The position numbers were made by a program, and so were the translations under genes. Shown piece after piece: positions 1-10,409 of a DNA stretch of 64,000 nucleotides. Source of the DNA: Achatina immaculata (taxonomy: Eukaryota > Mollusca > Gastropoda > Stylommatophora > Achatinidae); assembly GCA_009760885.1 (NCBI GenBank), contig CM019691.1, positions 26,969,314 through 27,033,313 on the forward strand, read 5' to 3'. Numbering within the stretch: the first letter of the stretch is position 1; each line of letters begins with the position of its first letter. The notes beneath the pieces were generated by a model that was not told the origin of the DNA, did no database searches, and saw nothing but the letters and a program-made list of their open reading frames with translations.

Positions 1-171
1 GCCTCAGTGACAAAGAATAAAAGTCCAAACCAAATTTAGGGAACATCATTTTATTGTTAAAGTCTAAAAGTTTCTTCACACCAAGATTGAAACATTAATT
101 CCGTAAAATAACATTGTGATAGAAGTTGGAAATTTGGTGTCCATTACAACTACATCAGTGTTGCGTTTCTT

Positions 172-1017
172 TTTTGAACAATTTGTAGAATAATCAACAG
201 AAGTATACCAGCACTTGAGGGGAAACTTCGGAAAAATCAGGTAGGATTTAGAAAAGGATGATCATGCATAGACTACATATTTGTACTTAGACAAATATTA
301 GAGCAGGCAAATGAGTGGCATAGCACAACATAAGCACTGTTTATAGATTTGAGAAAGCCTTTGACAGTGTCAAAAGAGATGCACTGTGGAAAATACAAAC
401 AGGAGTGAAGCAGGGATGTGTACTATCGCCAACATTATTTATCTTGGCAGCAGACTGGTTAACGAAGGAGGCAACATCAGACAAACGCAGAGGATTACAA
501 TGGACCCTTGACTTTGCGGACGATATTTGTCTACTATCAAGCACCAACAAAGATATGCAAGATAAAATAAACAAGCTAACTCAGAATGCAAACATATGGT
601 TAAAGATCAACATAAGAAAGACAAAGTTAATGAAGTAAAACATGAACAATCGAAATGTACTCAGAGTAGATAGCAAGTTAGTGGAAAAGGTCAATGAATT
701 TGTATATCTTGGCAGCAGAGTAGTAGAAAATGGAGACAGCACAGAGGACATCAATAGCAGATTTGCTAAAGCAAACCAGGCTTTTGCAATGCTGCAGACT
801 ATATGGAAATCTAAAAAAACTAAGCACGAAGACAAAAAGTAAGGATAGACCAAAAGAGACATGGAGAAGAACAATAGAGAAGGTGTTGAGCAATAGAGGG
901 CTCACCTAGGCAAGAGTGGAAAAAAAGGCAAAGGACAGGCATTTGTGGAAAACCCTTACAGAAGCCCCATGTGCCCTGGGCACTTAAGGTTCAGAGAGAG
1001 AGAGAGAGAGAGAGATA
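172..1017 (+). mobile_element. LINE-A copy 1, 5'-truncated and internally deleted
   Basis: Remnant of the reverse transcriptase (RT) frame of a non-LTR retrotransposon, the most abundant family here (LINE-A, RTE-like). The sequence matches the other copies from about base 172. Recognisable pieces are the stretch around FEKAFDSV (motif A region, about 350-375), GVKQGCVLSP (about 404), DFADDICLLSS (motif C, about 510-540) and the C-terminal thumb. It ends with the family's 3' signature, GTGCCCTGGGCACTTAAGG, and an AG tail at 990-1017. Compared with copy 4 (17229-18692), blocks are missing near 393, 510 and 838, so the frame is broken several times. It cannot encode a working enzyme. Confidence 0.9.
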
Positions 1018-1038
1018 TGAATTGGGCACGTAAGTTTC

Positions 1039-1080
1039 AGACAGACAGACAGGCAGGCAGGCAAACAGACAGACAGATTT
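1039..1080. repeat. CAGA/CAGG tetranucleotide repeat
   Basis: Short imperfect tetranucleotide run just downstream of LINE-A copy 1. The 1081-1186 spacer up to the mariner end shows nothing recognisable. Confidence 0.8.
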
Positions 1081-1339
1081 CCTTTATGTATACTGAATTT
1101 TAACTTTAATAAACTATTTGATCAAGAAAATTTAGGCATGCTAATGAAGTGCTTAAGAAAATGTTTGTGGGCCTCTTCATTTAGTACGAGGGATGATTGA
1201 TAAGTTCTCGGCATGAGGTACAACGGATTATTTATAGACAACTTTTTTGGGTTATTTCTCAACAGTCCCCTTGTAAGTTTATGCACTTAGTCCAGCAATC
1301 CTGGAGCATACAGATCCCTTCTTTGTAAAACTCAGCATC

Positions 1340-2290
1340 TTGTGCCAGTAGAAAGTGGTCTACAGCATGAATGACGTCATAATCTGAAGCAAATTTGCAA
1401 CCCTGAGCTCCTTTTTGAGTTTGGTAAACAGGTAATAGTCCGAAGGGGCCAAAACTGGGGAATAAAGAGGATGTTCAAGAAGCTGGAAGCTGCATTCATG
1501 AATGGCAGCCATTGCCACCACCAGCTTGTGAACTGGAGCATTGTCTTGATGAAAGATGACTCCTCTCATCAATTTCCCTTGACACTTTTCTTAATTTGAC
1601 CCATAATTGCTTCAGAAGATTAGCGTAATAGGCCCCGGTGACCGTTCTGCCCTTTTGAAGATAGTCTACCAATAGAAACACCTTTTGAATCCCAAAAGAT
1701 GGAAGACATCACTTTGCCTGCAGACAGAACCACCTTTGCTTTCTTTGGAGGTGGGGATCCATGATGTTTCCACTGCTTTGACTGTTCTTTGCTTTCTGGT
1801 TGAAAATGATGAACCCAAGTCTCATCCATAGTCACAAATTGCTGAAGAAACTTTTCAGGATCTGCAGAAAAATAGGCAAGATTGTCTCTTGACCTGTTGA
1901 GACGCTGTCGTTTGTGATCACCTCCAAGAAGTTTCGGGACCCATCGAGCAGAGACCTTTGTCATTTGAAGATCATTGTGAATAATGGCATGAACACGTTC
2001 TTGGGAGATGCCCAACTCAGTAGTAATGTACCACTCAGTTAGATGTCGATCCTCCATTATCATGTCATGGATTCTGCCAGTGGTTTTATCGGCGGTTACT
2101 GTTCTTGGTCTTCTTGGATGAGGATCATCTTCCAGACTCTCCCTTCTATGTTTGAACTGAGCTGCCCATTTCTTCACTGTGCTGTAAGAAGGGGCACTCT
2201 CCCCTAGAGTCTCTACCATATCCTCATGGATCTCCTTCGATGATAAGCCTAGTGAATGACTGCTCGATGAGAAATTTTATCCATTTTCAC
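1340..2290 (-). pseudogene. Mariner transposase pseudogene (SETMAR-like)
   Basis: DDE transposase that would cut and reinsert the surrounding mariner. Reading down the minus strand: helix-turn-helix DNA-binding part with SYSTVKKWAAQFK and the linker HPRRPRT (about 2100-2200), then RWVPKLL, the first catalytic Asp in TMDETWVHHF (about 1820), HQDNAPVH (second Asp, about 1540) and SDYYLF (third Asp, about 1440). All three catalytic Asp are present. The frame is broken at least twice, near 1680 and near 1570, and again at the N terminus near 2220-2290, so no full protein is made. Similarity to the mariner part of SETMAR-like proteins is clear from the motifs. Confidence 0.92.
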
Positions 2291-2358
2291 AATTTCTGCC
2301 ACCCCTTACCACTTCAGTAGCCTGTAAAAAAAAAAAAATTGGTTGCAGTTAATTTCTT

Positions 2359-2372
2359 GAAACTTGGTGTTT
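2359..2372. repeat. Target-site duplication of LINE-A copy 2 (left)
   Basis: The 14-mer GAAACTTGGTGTTT occurs here and again at 10301-10314, exactly flanking the LINE-A insertion. In the intact mariner it would be present once. Confidence 0.93.
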
Positions 2373-2393
2373 CTCTCTCTCTCTCTCTGAACC

Positions 2394-3853
2394 TTAAGTG
2401 CCCAGGGCACATGGGGCTTCCGCAAGGGTTTTCCACAAATGCCTGTCCTTTGCCTTTTTTTCTGCTCTTGCCCAGGTGAGCCTTCTATTGTTCAGCATCC
2501 TTTCTGTTGTTCTTCTCCATGTCTGTTTTGGTCTACCCTTACTTCTGTTCCCCTGTGGTGTCCATCTTAGTGCTATTTTTGGTAGTGAGTTATCAGTCAT
2601 TCGGAGTACATGTACCAGCCATCGCCAGCGTCTTTCCTCAATAACTGTTATCAGTGGTTTCATCTGCATCTCTGCCAACAAGATGTTATTTCTTATGGTG
2701 TTTGGCCAAAATATTTTTCTAATTCTTCGTAAATATTTAGTCTGGAAAGAATTCAACTTGTTTTCTATGGTTTTGGTGATTTTCCAGCATTCACTTCCAT
2801 AGAGTAGTACACTTAGAACATTACTCTTAAATATCCTGATTTTCGTATTTATGCTTAGTTTTTTAGATTTCCATATAGTCTGCAGGACTGCAAAAGCCTG
2901 CTTTGCTCTAGTAAATCTGCTGTTGATGTTCTCTGTGCTGTCTCCATTTTCTACTACTCTACTGCCAAGATATACAAATTCATTGACTTCCTCCACTAAC
3001 TTGCTATCTACTCTGAGTACATTTCTATTGTTCAAATTTTGCTTTATTAACTTTGTCTTTCCTACGTTGATCTTTAGTCCTATGTTGTTTGCATTCTGAG
3101 TTAGCTTGTTTATTTTATCTTGCATTTCTTTGTGGCTGCTTGACAGCAGACAAATGTCGTCCGCAAAGTCAAGGTCCTCCAGCACTGTGTCAATGTTGCT
3201 TCCTTCATTAACCAGTCTATTGCCAAGATAAATAATGTTGATGATAGTACACATCCCTGGTTCACTCCTGTTTGTACCCTAAAGCTGCTGGAGGTATGTT
3301 CTCCACAGATCACTTTGCACTGAAAACCCTCATATAGGGCTTTGATTACATTCACTTATGGGGGAGGCCATGCCATCTTAGGATTGCCTCTCCAGTTCCC
3401 GCAATCTCTGAGGTCACCCTTCTTTGGTAGTTTTACTATAAGACCAGTTTTCCACTCCTCTGGAGCTTTTTCTAGATCCCAAATTTTGTTGTAATATCCG
3501 GCAAAGTTGTTTTGGTGTTTCTGTTTCATCTGCTTTCAACATCTCAGCAGTCACTTCATCTTCACCTGGTGCCGTGTCTAATTTTAGCTTCTTTATTGCC
3601 TCCTTTACTTCATTTATTGTTATTGGTCCTGTATTGATGTTTAGTTCCGTGTTTGCTTCAGGTAAGTCTATTGTTTGTGCTGCTTGTGTTCTGTTTAGTA
3701 GGGTGTTAAAGTGTTCCCTCCATCTTTCAATTTTTTCTCTTTCTCCACTGACCAGTTGTCCCTTTAGCGTCCTTATTGCACTCTCACATCTTGTGCTGAA
3801 GTTACCTGTCATCTGCTTTGTGATTTTGTATATGGTTTTCATGTCATTTGCAT
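2394..3853 (-). pseudogene. LINE-A reverse transcriptase domain (copy 2)
   Basis: Second half of the LINE-A polyprotein, resuming at the LINE-B insertion point. Seen in order: KKLKLDTAPGEDEVTAEMLK (RT motif 1 region), then a deletion of about 245 bp near 3388, ALYEGFQC, GVNQGCVLSSTLF, LDFADDICLLSS (motif C with both Asp), LKINVGKTKL, YLGSRVVENG, LLYGSECWKITKT, RIRKIFWPNTIRNN, and a C-terminal GNRSKGRPKQTWRR block ending CALGT and a TAA stop about 5 bases before the tail. The deletion removes the segment with motif A (FIDFEKAFD in copy 4), so polymerase activity is lost. A further gap of about 33 bp lies near 3195. Confidence 0.92.
3841..3853. repeat. Target-site duplication of LINE-B (left)
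   Basis: The 13-mer ATGTCATTTGCAT occurs here and at 8863-8875, flanking LINE-B. Joining the flanks through one copy restores continuity between the LINE-A linker and RT segments. Confidence 0.93.
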
Positions 3854-4449
3854 TCCCCTGGGAACAACTGTGTTAAGAGCACACTTATCTTAACATAGTG
3901 TTTTTGAGACAGGGAACATAGATCTGTTTGCTTAAAAACTCTGACCTACTTCTGTAGCCCAGAAACTTGTAGCAATCAACACTAATTGTAATTGTTATTT
4001 TTGTAAAATGTAATGTCAGGTTGGTGGACGGATGGGGACATGGAGATCTCTGGCGGGGATGAGGGAAGCCTGGTGTGAAACCAATGAATCCAGGATGTGA
4101 CAAGCCTATAGGTCTTTACAACAGTGGCTATCATAATGATGTAAACAAAACAGAGCCAGTATACTATGGGTGGCGGGGAATGGATATCGTTGAAGCACTC
4201 ATCAGATTCCTCATCTCAAAGTCAGAGTGTCTTTGTGGAACTGTCTCCAAACCATCTGACATGGAGAAGGGACTTACATACAGCCATCAGAGGCTGGAAA
4301 ACAAAGTTTTGGCCAGGCCAGCCACACTGTCTTCATGGCAGTCCGAGCAAGACCACAGTCTGCCCTAGCAAGGAAAGGTGCTGAAGTCGGAGTTACCCAG
4401 CCAAAAGGCACATCACAAAAATCAGGGTAACACGCATTATCGCTAATGA

Positions 4450-4659
4450 ATGTCTCTATCTGCAGTATTCAAACATGGTTCTCGCCCTGTGAAGACTAAC
4501 CAGGCAGGTGCAGTGCCGGGCCCCCTGCCTCGAAAGGGTCCACCCAATGCTACTGGAGGTACTCTCAGTTCGTCTGTGGAGTCAGGAGACATGAGAGTAG
4601 AGCTACTGGCCAAAAAATACAACGGAAGAAAACAGCCAAAAAGCAAGAGCTTAAAATAA
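4450..4659 (+). pseudogene. LINE-B ORF1 C-terminal remnant
   Basis: Open frame of 69 codons ending in a basic tail (GRKQPKSKSLK) and TAA at 4657-4659, immediately before the ORF2 start. Other open pieces upstream (4166-4384 and nearby frames) probably belong to the same decayed ORF1, with frameshifts between them. LINE ORF1 proteins usually bind the element's RNA. No zinc knuckle or RRM is visible here, so the assignment rests on position and basic composition. Confidence 0.55.
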
Positions 4660-7012
4660 TGCAGTGGAATGCTGAGGGTGTCAGCAGTGTTAGAGATGGC
4701 TATGGCAAAAAGGTGGAACTAGAGAACATACTTTTTGCAGAGCAGGTAAGTATATGCTGCATACAGGAGACACACCTAACCAAAGATGCCGCCTTTAAAA
4801 TCAGAGGATACCAGTGTTTTAGATCAGACCGACAGGACAGAAGAAAAGGAGGAGTACTCACACTTGTTAAGAATAACATCAGCGCATGTCAGGTGGGAGT
4901 GTACATGGAAGGAGCCGAATATCAGATGATCCATCTAAAAAGTAGTAATACAGATTTCCACCTCCTTAACTATTACTGTCCTAATGACCGCCCACTTGCT
5001 TTAGAAACAATCCCACACAAAGAGAGACTGATGGTCTGTGGCGATTTTAACAACCATTCCCTGAGCTGGGGCTATGACCACATAGACAAGAGAGGAGAGG
5101 AAGTTGAGAGCTGGCAGGATGATAATGGACTTCTCCTGATCAACCAGCCAATGGATCCCCCAACATTTTACTCAAGGGCTTGGCGTACAACCTCAACACC
5201 AGATCTGGCATTCCACTCTCCAGATCTGAAGTGGAACATTACACGTGAAGTTGGAAAACAACTTGGAGGTAGCGACCATCGACCAGTCTTCTTGACAATA
5301 GAAAATGAACTCCTTAACACCAGTAGCCCTCTCCCCAGATGGAACTATAAAAAAGCAAACTGGACAATGTACAGACATCGTACAGGTATCCTGGTGGGAC
5401 AGCTGTCCATAGAAGGTAAGGATATTAACAGCATAGTGAAGGAATTCAATGCTTGTATCCTTCAAGCCGCTCGTGAAACCATTCCCAGAGGAGCTCGTAG
5501 GGACTATAAACCATACTGGCCTAGTGAGCTGGGAAAACTCCATGATGATGTGGAAATAGCTCGAAAGCAAGCAGAAAACAGACCATGCCAAGAACACCAC
5601 AATAATTACCAACATTCTAAGGCCAAATTTCAGAGAGCCAAGCTGCAAGCCAGACGGGAAAGTTGGAGAGAGAAAGAGTCCCTAAACTTTGAAAAGGATG
5701 GAAGGAAACTGTGGAAACTAATCAAACAGTTAAATGATGAGAGTACTGGAAGAAGTACAAAGATTACACTAATAGAGGATGGGAAAACTCTTACAGGTAA
5801 GCAGGTAGCAGATCACTTTGCTCGCATGTTTGCACAGGACTGCAGCATTGATATCCATCCAGAGAAAGAGCGTGCAGTGCGCATTGACCCACAGAAAGAA
5901 GAAGAACAAGTCAGAAAAGTGGAGGTCATGGATGCACCAATCACACGCAGCGAGGTAGATCTAGCAGTCAGTAAACTGAAACCAAGGAAATCACCAGGAC
6001 CAGATGGAGTGTCCAATGAAATGATCAAGAATGACCTGGGAATGGCAGCAATGGGAAAGCTGTTGGATATTTTCAATATGTGCTGGAGCACAGGTAAGTC
6101 ACCTCAAATCTGGAAGGAAGCAAGCATGGTACCACTGCTAAAGCCAGGGAAAACCAGTGATACTGCCTCCAACTACAGGCCAATCAGTCTCACTAGCTGC
6201 CTATGCAAAACGATGGAACGCATCATTGACCTGAGGCTAAAATGGTACCTAGAAAGTGAAAACCTTCTCGTTCCACAACAAGCAGGATTTAGGCAGTACT
6301 ACAGTACGGAAGATCAAGTAACCTATCTCTCTCAAGAGATTGAGGATGCATTCCAAGAGAAAAACCTTGACTAGCAGCGTGGATAGACCTAAAGAAAGCC
6401 TTTGATAAAGTATGGAAAAAAGGTCTGCTGTGGAAACAAAGAAACCGCAATGTGAATGGAAGACTGTACAACTGGATAAAGTCATATTTACACAATAGAA
6501 GAGCTAGAGTAGTAATGGATGGACACAAAAGCCAGAAAGTACTTCTGCGACACGGTGTACCACAAGGAGAAGTCCTTTCGCCTACCTTGTATTCATTAAT
6601 AACCTGGTCAAGGAACTTCCCTATGGAATCAAAGCGGCACTGTATGCAGATGATCTGGTCATGTGGTGTACAGATGAATACGCGACAGTTGCTACACAGA
6701 GACTCCAAAGAGCAGCAGACATCTTGACATCATGGACAAACAAATGGTGTGTAAGTATCAACACAGAGAAATCAAGTACCACTCTGTTCACTCTCTCATC
6801 TAAACAGAAAGCAGGTAAGATCTTTGTAAATGAAATATCCTTAAGGATGGACAACCAACCCACTTACTTAGGAGTGACTCTTGACTCAAAACTGACGTGG
6901 AAGCAACACATCAACAGTGCAGAAGCAAAAGGCAGAAGAAAACTAGCCATATTAAGAAAATTAAGTGGAACCACATGGGGAGCTAGTGAAAGAATCCTCA
7001 AGAATGTATCTC
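4659..7012 (+). pseudogene. LINE-B ORF2: endonuclease and reverse transcriptase
   Basis: Starts at ATG 4659, which overlaps the upstream TAA as TAATG. Endonuclease motifs: MQWNAEG (Asn), CCIQETHL (Glu), MVCGDFNNHSLSWG (Asp/Asn), STPDLAFHS, LGGSDHRPVFLT (SDH). RT motifs: KLKPRKSPGPDGVSNEMIK, NYRPISLTSCLCKTMERI, QAGFR, then a frameshift at about 6374, IDLKKAFDKVWKK (motif A), HGVPQGEVLSPTLY (motif B), another frameshift near 6605, ALYADDLVMW (motif C), YLGVTLDSKLTWKQH. Coding continuity is lost at about 7012, where a LINE-A fragment is inserted. Catalytic motifs survive but frames are broken, so this is a fairly young pseudogene. Confidence 0.93.
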
Positions 7013-7723
7013 TCTCTCTGAACCTTAAGTGCCCAGGGCACATGGGGCTTCCGCAAGGGTTTTCCACAAATGACTGTCCTTCGCCTTTTTTTCTGCTCTT
7101 GCCCAGATGAGCCCTCTATTGCTCAACATCCTTTCTGTTGTTCTTCTCCATGTCTCTTTTGGTCTACCCTTACTTCTGTTCCCCTGTGGTGTCCATCTTA
7201 GTGCTATTTTTGGTAGTGAGTTGTCAGTCATTCGGAGCACATGTCCCAACCATCGTCAGCGTCTTTCCTCAATAATTGTTGTCAGTGGTTTCATCTGCAT
7301 TTCTGCTAATAAGATGTTATTTCTTATGGTGTTTGGCCAAAATATTTTTCTAATTCTTCGTAAACATTTAGTCTGGAAAGAATTCAACTTGTTTTCTATG
7401 GTTTTGGTGATTTTCCAGCATTCACTTCCATAGAGTAGTACACTTAGAACATTACTCTTAAATATCCTGATTTTCATATTTATGCTTAGTTTTTTTGATT
7501 TTCATATAGTCTGCAGCATTGCAAAAGCCTGCTTTGCTCTAGTAAGTCTGCTGTTGATGTCCTCTGTGCTGTCTCCATTTTCTACTACTCTGCTGCCAAG
7601 GTATACAAATTCATTGACCTCCTCCACTAACTTGTTATCTACTCTGAGTACATTTCTGTTGTTCACATTTTGCTTTATTAACTCTGTCTTTCCTACGTTG
7701 ATCTTTAGTCCTATGTTGTTTGC
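7013..7723 (-). mobile_element. LINE-A copy 3, 3' fragment nested inside LINE-B
   Basis: About 0.7 kb of LINE-A 3' end (thumb and C terminus of RT) on the minus strand, with the short CT run of its tail at about 7009-7018 and the family signature at about 7021-7040. It starts abruptly in the codons for LKINVGKTEL at 7723. No convincing target duplication is visible. The LINE-B protein seems to lack a segment across the junction, so the insertion probably came with a deletion. Confidence 0.92.
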
Positions 7724-8850
7724 AGAAAATAGTTGGTGTTCAAGCGCTAAAGGAACGTAGAGACACAAAGATCATGACCATGGGAGAGAAATTCCTTAGC
7801 TCTGTAAGCCATCCTTTGAAGGAGAGATTCAATAACTTGGCATTAAGCCAGCTTAAAAGAAGCAGCTTCATTCATCAGGCCAAGCGTATGCGTAAGCTGA
7901 TACCTGACCTTCCAACTGTAGTCGCTCCATTATCATCTGTACCAGAGCATACACCATGGAAAGAAGCAGATTATACACAAATAACTATTCAGACTGAAGT
8001 GAAAGGTGTGCAGAATGGTGAGATGCACTTAGTGTGCTAGATGACAAATATCCATGTGACACCTGGATACGTGTGTATACAGACGGATCTGCACACAATG
8101 CCATAAAGAATGGAGGGGCAGGAGCACATATTGAATATCCAAACAACACTATGACAAGATTTCCATACCCACTGGAAAATACTGCAACAACTTTGATGCA
8201 GAAGTTAGGGCAATTATTGCTGCAGTTGAAAAACTATCAGACTCCAGAATTGATACATGTCCTGTAGTAATTCTCACAGATGCAAGATCAGTACTGGAAG
8301 CTCTTCAGCACAACAAACTACCAGACCCTAAGGATGCCTTGTCAAAAATTGGCTTACAACATGGAGTCACTTTGCAATGGATTCCCTCTCACTGTGGGAT
8401 ACCAGGCAATGAGAAAACTGACCATCTGGCCAAAGAGGGCACTGAAATGAAGCAACCAGACATACTAATCACCTATAATCAGAAGAAAAGCATGATAAAA
8501 ACCTACAGGAAGCCACAAACACCACCACATGATGACTATCACATGCTAAACAGAAAGGAACAAGTCACCATCTTCCGTCTCTGAACAGGACACAGCCGAC
8601 TCCGAAGTCATATGTATACAAAGTTTAAGGTTAGTACTACTAATCTGTGTACATGTGCCCAGGTGCCCCAAACTGTGGAACATATCCTCCAGAACTGCAC
8701 CAACTATGAAACACTGAGAAATAATTACTGGCCCAGTGAAACCACTAAAGAAGATAAGCTCTACGGTTCCATACATGAATTACAAAAAACAGTGAAATTT
8801 ATCCAAGAGGCAGGACTGCAGGTAATAGATAGACAATGCGAACAAAGAAG
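7724..8850 (+). pseudogene. LINE-B ORF2 C-terminal part: RNase H and Cys/His region
   Basis: Continuation of LINE-B after the nested fragment. It reads VQALKERRDTKIMTMGEKF (connection region), TWIRVYTDGSAHNA (RNase H first Asp), a frameshift near 8200 within the Glu-containing helix, VVILTDARSVLEAL (Asp), then WIPSHCGIPGNEKTDHLAKE (His and last Asp region). After an in-frame stop at 8582 comes SHMYTKFKVS and CTCAQVPQTVEHILQNC, a Cys/His pattern usual at the end of such LINEs. RNase H would remove the RNA strand during cDNA synthesis. The frame runs into the AAG tail without an obvious stop. Confidence 0.9.
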
Positions 8851-8862
8851 AAGAAGAAGAAG

Positions 8863-8875
8863 ATGTCATTTGCAT
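8863..8875. repeat. Target-site duplication of LINE-B (right)
   Basis: Second copy of ATGTCATTTGCAT, directly after the AAG-rich tail of LINE-B. Confidence 0.93.
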
Positions 8876-10101
8876 ATGCTGCTTTCTCTGCTGCTTCTGC
8901 TAAATTATCATAGTATTGATGTTTATCTTGATGGCATGATTCCCTCACTTCTTTGTCTTTTTGTGCATAATTACTTAAAACTTGTTCTTTTAGCCTTTGT
9001 GATTTGGTGTTCAGTAATTTTTTCTTGATTTCTTTTCTTTGCTCTATCTTTTCCCATGTTATCCTGCTTATCCATTCCTCTTTTCTCCGTTTCCGATATC
9101 CCAGTACCTCTTTTGCTGTTTCCTGTAGCGTTTTACTGAACTCTAGTATGGACATTTCTGCTTCGTCTTGTAAGGCACTGAAGCGTTTCTTAAGTACTAT
9201 TGAGAATTCGTTCCTTGTTTGCTGGTCTTTCAGTTTTCCTGTATCAAAATGTATCTTTCTGTGTTCTCCAATTTTGGCTTTCCTTAATTTTAGTTTTATT
9301 TTTGCTACCAGAAGGTTGTGATCACTTCCTACATCTGCTCCTTTCCTTGCTTGCACATCTTGTAGTGACCGTTTCCACTTGTTATTTATTAGTATATGAT
9401 CGAGTTGGTTTTCTGTGGTTTTATCTGGTGACCTCCAAGTAACTTTATGGATGTTTTTATGTTGGAAAATTGTCCCTCCGATGGTCATCATGTTTTCTTC
9501 ACAGAAACTGCAGTTTTTCTCATTTTCATTTATTTCTCCGATTACTTCTTTTCCCATGATTCTTCTTCTATCTTCATTTCCCTCACCTACTTTTGCATTG
9601 ATCGCCCAAGATGAGTAGCATATCATGCTTGGGTATTGTTTCTACTGTGGCTTGGAGGCTGTTGTAAAAATCTTTTAATTCCTCTTCAGCTGCTTCTGTT
9701 GGTGCATAACAAACTATAACAGACAGCTTTGTGAATCTTGAATTGAAGCGTGCATATAATAATCTCTCATTTATAGGGGTCCATTTCAGCAATGCTCTTG
9801 ATGCTTCTTTTGTTATAATCAATCCTCCTTCATGATGGTCTTCTTTACCTGACCATATTATTGTATCTTCTGTGTGCTGTGTTGTTAATTTCCTTCTGCC
9901 TTGTCCTGTCCATCTTGATTCTTGTATTCCTAGTATGTCTAATTTGTATCTGTGCATTTCCTTGATGGTTTGTGCTAGTTTTCCAGTCTGGTTAAGTGTT
10001 CTTACATTCCAGCTGCCTATCTGCATCTTGTGTTTAGGTTCCAGGAAGTCTGCAATCGGGATGGGGACTTCTAGTGGCTGGCATTCATCCACAACCTTCA
10101 T
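8876..10101 (-). pseudogene. LINE-A endonuclease domain (copy 2)
   Basis: Apurinic-like endonuclease/exonuclease/phosphatase domain that nicks target DNA to prime reverse transcription. Seen in order: MQIGSWNVRTLN (active-site Asn), LDILGIQESRW (catalytic Glu), VCYAPTEAAEEE, MLLILGD (catalytic Asp), then after a small frameshift near 9600 the rest of the domain with LDHILINNKWKRS and ADVGSDHNLLVAK (catalytic SDH). A charged linker of about 130 residues follows and runs to the LINE-B insertion site at 8876. The likely start is the Met at 10101 or the internal Met before QIGSWN. The frameshift and the LINE-B insertion make it a pseudogene. Confidence 0.9.
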
Positions 10102-10300
10102 GGGCTCAGTTTCCTGATAAGCATTTCTCCTTCCACCTGCATTTGTTTTTTCCCTTGCTTCTGTTTCTGTAGCTGTCTGATAGTTTTTTACCAGATAAGG
10201 TTGCTGGCCCTATGCTGAACCTTCCTTAGTCGCCTTTTACGATCATGCGTGGTAGGGTACAGTGGTCCCAATCTTTGGAGATCCCGGGTACCACACGGGG

Positions 10301-10314
10301 GAAACTTGGTGTTT
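10301..10314. repeat. Target-site duplication of LINE-A copy 2 (right)
   Basis: Second copy of GAAACTTGGTGTTT. After it the mariner sequence resumes for 95 bp to its terminal repeat. Confidence 0.93.
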
Positions 10315-10409
10315 AATCTTACATTAACCTGATCTACAAATGCACCTAATATCAACTGTGTGTTTCAAGTATTTGTAGCTTATGCCAAGAACTTATTAAT
10401 CACCCCTCG

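Larger units (their letters stand above)
3854..8862 (+). mobile_element. LINE-B, endonuclease-RT-RNase H retrotransposon nested in LINE-A
   Basis: Complete-length but inactivated LINE, flanked by a 13-bp target duplication and ending in an (AAG)n tail at 8846-8862. Order: presumed 5' UTR and ORF1 remnants (3854-4656), endonuclease, RT, RNase H, then a Cys/His-containing C-terminal region. Without the internal LINE-A fragment it is about 4.3 kb. The EN-RT-RNase H architecture fits I/Jockey-superfamily LINEs and differs from LINE-A, which shows no RNase H. Several frameshifts and stops show it is dead. Confidence 0.92.
2373..10300 (-). mobile_element. LINE-A copy 2, near full length, interrupted by LINE-B
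   Basis: The most complete LINE-A copy. On the minus strand it runs from a 5' region at 10300, through an endonuclease (about 10101-9300) and RT (3853 down to 2394), to an AG tail (CT-rich on the plus strand at 2373-2387). Removing LINE-B at 3854-8862 and one 13-bp duplication gives about 2.9 kb. About 245 bp of RT present in copy 4 is missing at about 3388. The endonuclease resembles proteins annotated as craniofacial development protein 2-like, which suggests an RTE-type element; the clade is inferred. Confidence 0.92.
1187..10409 (-). mobile_element. Mariner transposon split by a nested LINE insertion
   Basis: The inverted terminal repeats are found 9 kb apart. The left end starts CGAGGGATGATTGATAAGTT at 1187; the right end, read on the minus strand from 10409, starts CGAGGGGTGATTAATAAGTT. 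Each is flanked by TA (1185-1186 and 10410-10411), the mariner target duplication. Removing the insertion at 2373-10300 and one 14-bp duplication leaves about 1281 bp, the usual size of a complete mariner. The element therefore arrived first and was later interrupted just upstream of its transposase gene. Confidence 0.93.
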
